A DNA stretch of 64,000 bases, taken from Catenovulum sp. 2E275 (GTDB taxonomy: Bacteria; Pseudomonadota; Gammaproteobacteria; Enterobacterales; Alteromonadaceae). Made by a program: the position numbers and the translations under genes. Numbering within the stretch: position 1 is the first letter of the stretch; the number at the start of each line of letters is the position of its first letter. This document shows, piece after piece, positions 57,837-64,000 of the stretch. The notes under the pieces are model-generated. The model was not told where the DNA came from and made no database searches. It was given only the letters and a program-made list of their open reading frames with translations. Location of the stretch: the NCBI RefSeq assembly GCF_025515275.1, contig NZ_JAOPFU010000013.1, positions 1-64,000 of the forward strand, given 5' to 3'.

Positions 57837-58376
57837 ATGACTGATGTAGCTAAAAACGAAGATAATAAATCCAGCCATACGCCTTCTGCTGTCGATGAAT
57901 TAACCCAACTCAGGCAAATTGTTTTTGGTCAGGCTCAGGCTGAACTGGAACAAAAAATAGCTAACTTGCAAACATCTCTCGATAAAGGTTTTTCTTCACT
58001 TTCAGCCGATATTAATCACAGGTTTCAAAAGCTGAACGAGCAAATCGATCAAAATTTTGCTGCAATGGAAGACCGAATTCAGTACGTTGATAAACAGCAT
58101 GAAGATAAATCAGACAATATTCACACCGAGTTGAATAACCTAGCTGCAGAGCATGAAATGTTTGCGGCCAGTACAGAAAAAAATCTTGAACAGTTAAATA
58201 ATGAACTGGACAAAGAAGCTAACCAGTTAAAAGATAATTTTTCACACGAACTTGAGGCGCTTAAACAGCAACTTAACAAAGTGTCGGCAGAGCTTAGTTC
58301 ATCTAAAACAGACAGAAAAACCCTGGCGAATTTACTCTCAACGATGGCAAATAATCTGCAAGACGATCAAGCATAA
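57837..58376 (+). CDS. cytoplasmic coiled-coil protein of the GTPase/c-di-GMP cluster
   Basis: From the ATG at 57837 (TGGAA 6 bases upstream) the 179-residue protein has no signal or membrane helix. Residues about 20-40 read ELTQLRQIVFGQAQAELEQK. The rest is a heptad-rich coiled coil with repeated Glu, Gln, Lys and Leu. The LRQI-x2-G-x2-Q stretch also occurs near the N-terminus of the next protein (ELDKLRQILLGEDQQ), so the two probably share a binding surface. Start and stop codons of the two genes overlap. Function unknown. Confidence 0.8.
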   Translation: MTDVAKNEDNKSSHTPSAVDELTQLRQIVFGQAQAELEQKIANLQTSLDKGFSSLSADINHRFQKLNEQIDQNFAAMEDRIQYVDKQHEDKSDNIHTELNNLAAEHEMFAASTEKNLEQLNNELDKEANQLKDNFSHELEALKQQLNKVSAELSSSKTDRKTLANLLSTMANNLQDDQA

Positions 58377-60157
58377 TGAGTTTGGAAGTACCGCCGGATA
58401 AACATTCGGCTGATCAAGCAAACCATGCTCAGGCTGAGTTAGATAAACTCAGGCAGATTCTGCTTGGTGAAGACCAGCAGGTTATCACCCAAACCATTCA
58501 AAAGCATGCTCGCGCTGTGGTAGCGGATGTGGTGGTTGAAGCCATTCACGATCGGCAAAAAAAGGATGAATCTTTTAATCATATTTTACAGCCCACGGTA
58601 GAAAAAGCAGTTGAGCAATCGGTTGAAAATAACAGTGATAAATTTGTTGGTTATTTATATCCAATCGTCGGTAGTTTAGTGCGTAAATCGGTAAAAGCAT
58701 TTTTGGCCGATTTTATTGAAAAAACAAATCAGTTATTAGAAAACAGCTTAACGGTCAAAGGATTAAAGTGGCGCATTAAAGCGCGGCAAGCTAATTTATC
58801 TTTTGCCCAATATGTTGTTTCTCAAACCTATATTTATCGGGTAGAGCATTTATTTTTAATTCACCGCGAAACCGGATTATTACTAAAGTCGGTTGATTAT
58901 CAGGCCGGAAATTATCAAGATCCGGACTTAATTTCATCTATGCTGACCGCAATTAATGATTTTGTGAGTGATTCGTTTCGACAGCAAAATGGTCAGGCCG
59001 AAGAACAGCTTCATACGGTAACAACCGACAATTTTACTTTAGTGGTTCAGCCTGGTCCGCATGCAATGTTAGTGGCTGCGGTGAGTGGTATTTTACCGCC
59101 AGATTTATCTGATTTAATGGCGCAAAAGCTGGAACAAATCCATAGTTTATATAAAACAGAACTTAAAACCTTTAACGGTGATAACTCAGGTTTTGAGGCT
59201 GTAGATAATCAGCTTAATGAATGTTTATTAGCCCAGCAAAAAAGCAGTGACAATCAAGCGAAAAAACCTTGGTTAGCTTGGGGGCTATTAACCGCAATTA
59301 TTGGTTTTATGATGTATTGGGGCTGGTGCAACTGGCAGGCACACCTGCTTAAACAGCAGGTTAATCAACTGGACAATACTCCCGGTTACAGTATTTTAAA
59401 TTTAAATGTTGATATAGATTTATTGCAGCGTAGCCAATTAAAACTCAAACTTATCCGCGATCCAAATACGCTAAGCGTTAATGACTGGTTAGCGGTACAT
59501 CAGCTTAAATTTGATAAGCTTGATATTCAAGAAAAGCTATTTCATTCACAAGCGCCTGAAGTGATTGCGCAAAATATTAAAAGTTTAATAAGCCAGTTTG
59601 CTAATTTACAGTCCAAATTGAGTGAAGGTAAGTGGATAATTTCCGGTAAATTAACTTATCCGCAATATCAGCAATTATCTCAGGGGTTAACTGCGCAGGG
59701 GTTAAATCAGGCTCAGCATTTTGATTTAAGCGCGGTAGCATTAGCCGCTACCCCATTAACGCAAGCTCAGCAAAGCGCTGTGCAAATGCAAAGCTTTTTA
59801 CAGCAAATATCCAAAATTAATACGGTACAGCTTAATTTTGAAGTGGCTAAAGTTGAGCTAACACCAGAAATGCTCTCTATCGTAGAAGAATTGCATCAGG
59901 ATTATCAACATCTACAAACACAAGCTAAACTTTTAGGGTATAAACTACGCTTAATTGTTATCGGAACGAGTGATTCAAGCGGTAATCAATTTATTAATCA
60001 GAACTTAAGTGATGAGCGTTCGTTAAATGTGAAACAAGCTTTGATCAAATTTGGTGTAAAGCCTGGAGAGATATATACAAGTGGCATTGGCCAGCTGAAT
60101 ATTGAAGATCCAGATGTTCAGGCAAGAAAAGTATTATTTAATGTGATTTATCTTTAA
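58376..60157 (+). CDS. inner-membrane protein with profilin-like domain and C-terminal OmpA domain
   Basis: In order, the 593 residues hold an LRQI-type N-terminal tag (about 20-40), an amphipathic helical part (50-145), a mixed alpha/beta domain beginning YRVEHLFLIHRETGLLLKSV (150-260), one membrane helix (about 298-320), a long periplasmic region, and an OmpA-like peptidoglycan-binding domain at the end. The domain keeps the Asp of SDSSG and the Arg of SDERSLNV. The middle domain looks like a Longin/Roadblock platform, a fold that holds small GTPases, and a GTPase gene follows 27 bases later. Confidence 0.82.
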   Translation: MSLEVPPDKHSADQANHAQAELDKLRQILLGEDQQVITQTIQKHARAVVADVVVEAIHDRQKKDESFNHILQPTVEKAVEQSVENNSDKFVGYLYPIVGSLVRKSVKAFLADFIEKTNQLLENSLTVKGLKWRIKARQANLSFAQYVVSQTYIYRVEHLFLIHRETGLLLKSVDYQAGNYQDPDLISSMLTAINDFVSDSFRQQNGQAEEQLHTVTTDNFTLVVQPGPHAMLVAAVSGILPPDLSDLMAQKLEQIHSLYKTELKTFNGDNSGFEAVDNQLNECLLAQQKSSDNQAKKPWLAWGLLTAIIGFMMYWGWCNWQAHLLKQQVNQLDNTPGYSILNLNVDIDLLQRSQLKLKLIRDPNTLSVNDWLAVHQLKFDKLDIQEKLFHSQAPEVIAQNIKSLISQFANLQSKLSEGKWIISGKLTYPQYQQLSQGLTAQGLNQAQHFDLSAVALAATPLTQAQQSAVQMQSFLQQISKINTVQLNFEVAKVELTPEMLSIVEELHQDYQHLQTQAKLLGYKLRLIVIGTSDSSGNQFINQNLSDERSLNVKQALIKFGVKPGEIYTSGIGQLNIEDPDVQARKVLFNVIYL

Positions 60158-60184
60158 TCATTTGCTATGGAATAGGTTGTAAGT

Positions 60185-60685
60185 ATGATTCAGAAAAAAG
60201 TCTGTTTATTGGGGGCATCTAGCGTCGGTAAAACCAGTTTAGTTAGGCAATTTGTTGAAGGCATTTTTGATGAAAAGTACTTAACAACTATCGGCGTTAA
60301 AATTGACAAAAAAATAGTAGAGTTAACTGACCATCAAGTTCAGTTTTTAATTTGGGATATTGAGGGTGTAGATCAATACGCACAGTTTCAGCAAAGGTAT
60401 TTACGCGGTGCCGCTGCTGTAATTATTGTGGTTGATCAAACTCGCCCTCAATCTTTATTAGATGCGATTGATATATTTACACTTGTTAAACAAAGTATTA
60501 GTTGCCCATTTATACTTGCTCTCAATAAGGCTGACTTGGCAGAAAACCTATCCTGCATAGAAGATAAAAAAGAAACGTTTGAAAAGCAGTTTTCATTTTT
60601 GTATAGAACTAGTGCAAAAACGGGTGACCAAGTTGAACAAATGTTTACTGAACTTGCAGAGTTTTTATGTAAGGAAGCTGGATAA
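60185..60685 (+). CDS. Ras/Rab-like small GTPase
   Basis: The 166 residues form one Ras-type G domain: P-loop GASSVGKT (10-17), switch I with YLTTIGVK (32-39), G3 WDIEG (57-61), G4 NKAD (114-117) and G5 SAK (143-145). Val62 replaces the catalytic Gln of Ras, so intrinsic hydrolysis is probably slow and needs a partner. No lipid-modification tail is present. It sits between the OmpA-domain protein and the GGDEF-EAL protein and overlaps the latter's start, so a shared pathway is likely. Confidence 0.9.
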   Translation: MIQKKVCLLGASSVGKTSLVRQFVEGIFDEKYLTTIGVKIDKKIVELTDHQVQFLIWDIEGVDQYAQFQQRYLRGAAAVIIVVDQTRPQSLLDAIDIFTLVKQSISCPFILALNKADLAENLSCIEDKKETFEKQFSFLYRTSAKTGDQVEQMFTELAEFLCKEAG

Positions 60686-62832
60686 TGAATGAACTTTTAA
60701 TGGATGCGATCATGCACACGGGTCAGGCTGTTTTTGTCTGTCCTGATTTATCTCAAGACCAACTCACTTTAATTGCAGGTCATGCAGACTGGGTATCTGA
60801 TATTTTTCCTGAGATTGTCTTACATCAACCTTATCCTATTATCAAAGCTAAAAGTTATTTTTTGCAAGATTTTTTTGTTGATGCTAAAAATCTCTGGGGG
60901 CAGGTGAATGTAGGGCAGTTTAGCTCTGGTTTTTGGACTGAAGTTTATTCAGAACAAAATTTACACTTAGACGCACAAGCTATCAAAACGCCACAAAGTA
61001 ATTTATTAATTATTCGTAATCAGGCTGAATCTTACATACAAAAGCAGTCAACTCTACAGACAGCTCGAAATATTTTGTTGGCCAATGATAATTTACAAGC
61101 GCAATACGAACATTTACACGAACGTTTGAATAGTTTGTTATATACCTCTAAATCACTCAATCATTTATTCACGCCGGTAGTGTCAGCAGTTGAAAATGCT
61201 AGTATAGGTGTCATTATATTGGATGCTAGCTTTGAGGTTATTATTGAAAATCCTGCTGTTTATAAGGTTTTTGATTACTCTTCTGTGAAAAAACCAGGGT
61301 TAGGTTCACCAACCCAAATTATTTTAAAGTTAGCTCGCTCACAATTACCAGAGTTTGAGCGTATCAGGGAAATTGGAGAAAGTTGGAGTGGCGAGTTATG
61401 CTGGATGAAACCACCCAATACATTAAAGTGGCTAAAGGTTGCGGTTTATCCGGTTAAAGATGCTAATCAAAATATAAAAAATTGGTTGTTTTTTATTAAT
61501 GATATTAGCCGTGAAAAATATTTATTGCAAAGAAATGAAAAACTGACCCAGCAAGACGTACTTACTGGCTTAGCTAACCGTTATGCTTTTTGGCAATATT
61601 TAGAGCATCAAGTCGATACACAACAACCTTTTTTTCTCCTTTATATAGATATTGCTAATTTTAAGCAGATTAATGAGTTTTATGGTCATAGTGAAGGCGA
61701 TAGGTTATTAATTGAATTAAGTAAAAGATTAGATAACTATATTGAAGAAAATGATTTTTTAGCCAGAGTTGGAGGAGATGAATTTTCAATTGTTTTAAAT
61801 AACTTAAGTGATATTAAAACATGTCAAAAAGCATGTGAAAAAATCATGTCTATAACTCACCAACCTTTTTACACAGAGAAAGATGAATCTTATCTAGTTG
61901 GTCTACAAATTGGGGCTGTACATTACCCTACAGATAGCTCTACGGCTGAAGAACTCTTAAAATTTGCTGACTTGTCTGCTTATAGTGCGAATAAAAAAGT
62001 GAAACATTCAATTGTATTTTATTCGCAAGAGCTAAAAGAGGCATCTCATCGAAGAATCGAAATAGAGCAAGCTCTGCGGCATGCTATTGAAAATGACGAG
62101 TTATTGCTTAACTTACAACCAATTTTAAATTTAAGCACAAATAAAATAGAAAAAGCTGAAGTTTTAGTTCGTTGGAACCGCCCAGGGGAAGGGATGGTTA
62201 TGCCTTCAGAATTTATTGAAATCGCAGAAAAAACCGGTTTGATTGTGCCCTTGGGTAAATGGGTTTTTAATAAATCTGTAGAATATTTAACACAGCTTGA
62301 GCAACTTAATTTAACTACAAAATTATCTATTAATTTATCGCCATTGCAGGTAATAGATAAATCATTTTTTGGTTTTATAAAGAGCACTATAGAACAGCAT
62401 CAAGTAAACCCCGAATTTCTCGAGCTAGAGGTCACTGAAAGTAGCTTAATTAATGATTATAATCAAGTGTTTAAGTTACTAACTCTGGTTCGTGGGTTAG
62501 GTATTACGGTATCGGTGGATGATTTTGGAACTGGTTATAGTTCGTTGGCTTATTTAAAACGATTACCGATTGATATTTTAAAGATCGACCGGTCTTTTGT
62601 GCAAGACATTGTCACAGACCCAAATGATAAAGCAATTGTTATGGCGGTTATTGCAATGGCACATCAATTAAAACTAAAAGTGATTGCGGAAGGGGTTGAA
62701 ACAACCGAACAGCAAAACTTTTTAATTGAAAATCAGTGTGATTCAGCCCAAGGCTACTTATTTAGCCGGCCGCTTGGCTTTGAGCAATTAAAGCTATTAT
62801 TAGAGCAATGCAGCTCAGTTGATTGTAAATAA
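60685..62832 (+). CDS. PAS-GGDEF-EAL c-di-GMP signalling protein
   Basis: The 715 residues contain an unassigned N-terminal domain (1-120), a coiled coil, a PAS domain (about 165-280), GGDEF (about 285-445) and EAL (450-705). The cyclase site RVGGDEF is intact, but the inhibitory RxxD is replaced by EEND. The phosphodiesterase half reads EVLVRW at the EAL position with LSINLSPLQ, ELEVTESSL, DDFGTGYSSL and IAEGVE, so hydrolysis is plausible. No membrane helix is seen. It overlaps the GTPase gene by one base. Confidence 0.92.
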   Translation: MNELLMDAIMHTGQAVFVCPDLSQDQLTLIAGHADWVSDIFPEIVLHQPYPIIKAKSYFLQDFFVDAKNLWGQVNVGQFSSGFWTEVYSEQNLHLDAQAIKTPQSNLLIIRNQAESYIQKQSTLQTARNILLANDNLQAQYEHLHERLNSLLYTSKSLNHLFTPVVSAVENASIGVIILDASFEVIIENPAVYKVFDYSSVKKPGLGSPTQIILKLARSQLPEFERIREIGESWSGELCWMKPPNTLKWLKVAVYPVKDANQNIKNWLFFINDISREKYLLQRNEKLTQQDVLTGLANRYAFWQYLEHQVDTQQPFFLLYIDIANFKQINEFYGHSEGDRLLIELSKRLDNYIEENDFLARVGGDEFSIVLNNLSDIKTCQKACEKIMSITHQPFYTEKDESYLVGLQIGAVHYPTDSSTAEELLKFADLSAYSANKKVKHSIVFYSQELKEASHRRIEIEQALRHAIENDELLLNLQPILNLSTNKIEKAEVLVRWNRPGEGMVMPSEFIEIAEKTGLIVPLGKWVFNKSVEYLTQLEQLNLTTKLSINLSPLQVIDKSFFGFIKSTIEQHQVNPEFLELEVTESSLINDYNQVFKLLTLVRGLGITVSVDDFGTGYSSLAYLKRLPIDILKIDRSFVQDIVTDPNDKAIVMAVIAMAHQLKLKVIAEGVETTEQQNFLIENQCDSAQGYLFSRPLGFEQLKLLLEQCSSVDCK

Positions 62833-62839
62833 GCATTAG

Positions 62840-62887
62840 TAAAACAGTGGTGAAACTATAAAAATATTTTTGTATCGCTCTGTTTTA
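62840..62887. terminator. weak bidirectional terminator candidate between convergent genes
   Basis: AAAACAG (62841-62847) and CTGTTTT (62880-62886) enclose the palindrome AAAAATATTTTT. It lies between the GGDEF-EAL gene and convergent yfcH. The pairing is AT-rich and interrupted. Confidence 0.3.
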
Positions 62888-62893
62888 TATAAT

Positions 62894-63802
62894 TTATGAT
62901 TGATTTTTTTTATTAATACACTGCTGCATAGCTGACTCTATATCTGTAAATCTAAAATGATAACCAGCTTCTATTAATCTACTAGGGTGTACTGCTTGGC
63001 CTTTTAAAAGTAGAACTGACATTTCTCCAAATAACAGTTTGGCCATAAAAGAAGGCATACTAAACAAACATGGGCGCTGCAATTTTTGAGCTAATGTTTG
63101 GCTAAACTCCTTATTGGTTACTGGTGCAGGAGCTGTTAAGTTGTAGATATCTCGACATGTATCATTGAAAATTAAAAAATCTATAGCACTAACTACATCG
63201 TCTATATGAATCCAAGACATCATTTGATCACCACTACCAATTGGCCCCCCTAAACCCAGTTCGTATGCTGGACGCATCTTTGTTATAGCACCTCCACGGC
63301 GAGCTAAAACAAGACCAGTTCGGATAATACACACTCGAGTTTGTGATTCTATTTGTCGCGCAATTTTCTCCCAATTTAAGCAAACTTGATGAGTAAACTC
63401 AGGATTGATTTCATGTAGATGTTCATCAATGACTACCTCCGGTTTGTGGCTACCGTAAAAGCCAATTGCTGAGCCGGAAATAAATACTTTTGGTTTATAG
63501 GATGACTGAGATACTCTATCGACTAACTCTTGAGTAATTTCCCATCGACTATTACAAATTCTCTGTTTTTGTTTGTTTGACCAACGTTTATTCGCGATTG
63601 GCTCGCCGGCTAAATTAATTATCACATCAAAATGAAAGTGATTAATTAAATCTAGTGAGGTATAGGCATCAATATCATGTCCTAAGATTTGAAAAGCTTT
63701 ACTTGGAGCACGGGTCAATACGCTAATTTGATGATTAGGTTTAAGATGCCGAATTAAATTCCGGCCTATCAAACCAGTGCCGCCTGTTAATAATATCTTC
63801 AT
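62894..63802 (-). CDS. yfcH: TIGR01777 family NAD-dependent epimerase-like protein
   Basis: The 302 residues start with the Rossmann motif MKILLTGGTGLIGRNL. They include INLAGEPIANKRW, SGSAIGFYGS, RTGLVLARRGGA and SWIHIDDV, diagnostic of the YfcH/TIGR01777 group of short-chain reductases. The reaction is unknown. An AGAGG site precedes the ATG. The partial folX gene lies just upstream on the same strand, the same order as in E. coli. Confidence 0.93.
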   Translation of the reverse strand: MKILLTGGTGLIGRNLIRHLKPNHQISVLTRAPSKAFQILGHDIDAYTSLDLINHFHFDVIINLAGEPIANKRWSNKQKQRICNSRWEITQELVDRVSQSSYKPKVFISGSAIGFYGSHKPEVVIDEHLHEINPEFTHQVCLNWEKIARQIESQTRVCIIRTGLVLARRGGAITKMRPAYELGLGGPIGSGDQMMSWIHIDDVVSAIDFLIFNDTCRDIYNLTAPAPVTNKEFSQTLAQKLQRPCLFSMPSFMAKLLFGEMSVLLLKGQAVHPSRLIEAGYHFRFTDIESAMQQCINKKNQS

Positions 63803-63923
63803 CTTACCTCTTACAACAATGCAGGTTAAACAAGTTGTTAGTACTTAAGATATAAGCATAGTTCAATTTTTAAATAAGCTGAACTTGAGATAAATAAACG
63901 ATTAATTAGTTGTTTAGTTTTAA

Positions 63924-64000
63924 TTAATCAATGGTCCGGCTTAAACTTAGCGACACCGAATCGGCAAACCTAAGTGCATGGGGTTTATCAACTTCAACCT
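63924..64000 (-). CDS. folX: dihydroneopterin triphosphate 2'-epimerase, C-terminal end (cut by window end)
   Basis: Reading the minus strand from 64000 gives VEVDKPHALRFADSV, then SLSLSRTID and a TAA at 63924-63926. E. coli FolX ends with the closely similar EIDKLHALRYADSV block. About 25 residues lie in the window. FolX epimerises dihydroneopterin triphosphate to the monapterin form. Its position upstream of yfcH on the same strand repeats the E. coli order and strengthens the call. Confidence 0.85.
   Translation of the reverse strand, partial: VEVDKPHALRFADSVSLSLSRTID

Noticed and set aside
63924-64000. Riboswitch or structured RNA at the right edge
   Set aside because: The minus strand reads as a clear FolX C-terminus ending in TAA, upstream of yfcH as in E. 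coli. Coding explains the conservation.

Overview
This window looks like a chromosomal segment of a marine-type, AT-rich gammaproteobacterium, most likely Alteromonadales. The evidence is the E. coli/Vibrio/Shewanella-like gene orders (cysS-ppiB-lpxH, msbA-lpxK-ycaR-kdsB, truA-accD-folC-dedD-cvpA-purF, folX-yfcH), a CCA-encoding tRNA-His, lipid A export genes and many outer-membrane or lipoprotein signals. Species assignment is inference. No phage, insertion sequence, CRISPR array or integrative island is visible.

Layout. 1-300: end of an rRNA operon with two tandem 5S genes and a strong terminator. 350-5.4 kb: a small c-type cytochrome lipoprotein, cysS, ppiB, lpxH, and a porin paired with a phosphate-binding-like protein. 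5.4-9.3 kb: der and phoB-phoR, with a candidate Pho box. 9.3-14.2 kb, mainly minus strand: an alternative-type serA/serC serine pathway, a DUF2254 membrane protein, a small orphan and DUF2062. 14.3-24.4 kb: comEC, the lipid A/KDO set msbA-lpxK-trm112-like-kdsB, DUF1244, and a large hybrid histidine kinase. 24.5-37.2 kb: an unrecognised 389-residue protein, a YegD-like Hsp70, a UDG-family protein, dld, a 156-bp palindromic MITE-like element, a K+/H+ antiporter, a diguanylate cyclase, clpB and pssA. 37.3-44.2 kb: a DUF1080 lipoprotein and the truA-to-purF block. 44.2-54.2 kb: a TSUP permease, alkC, LysR and LysE genes, a marR-hlyD-DUF2955 efflux operon with a twin-palindrome operator, Tat-exported PhoD, and hemN behind a near-perfect FNR site.

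54.2-54.9 kb holds tRNA-His followed by four ~100-bp tandem units. The first lies partly inside the tRNA and the other three carry copies of its 3' half, an arrangement like the rtT repeats of E. coli tyrT. 55-57.7 kb encodes MurL and MurD2, an alternative route for putting D-glutamate into peptidoglycan. 57.8-62.8 kb is the most intriguing block: four tightly packed genes for a coiled-coil protein, an inner-membrane protein with a profilin-like (Longin/Roadblock-like) domain and a C-terminal OmpA domain, a Ras/Rab-like small GTPase, and a PAS-GGDEF-EAL protein. I infer an envelope-anchored GTPase/c-di-GMP signalling module. The window ends with yfcH and the 3' end of folX, both on the minus strand.

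Several starts were moved downstream of the longest open frame because of ribosome binding sites or family alignment: der, phoB, the DUF1080 lipoprotein, dedD, cvpA, the HlyD-type adaptor, hemN, murD2 and the coiled-coil gene.
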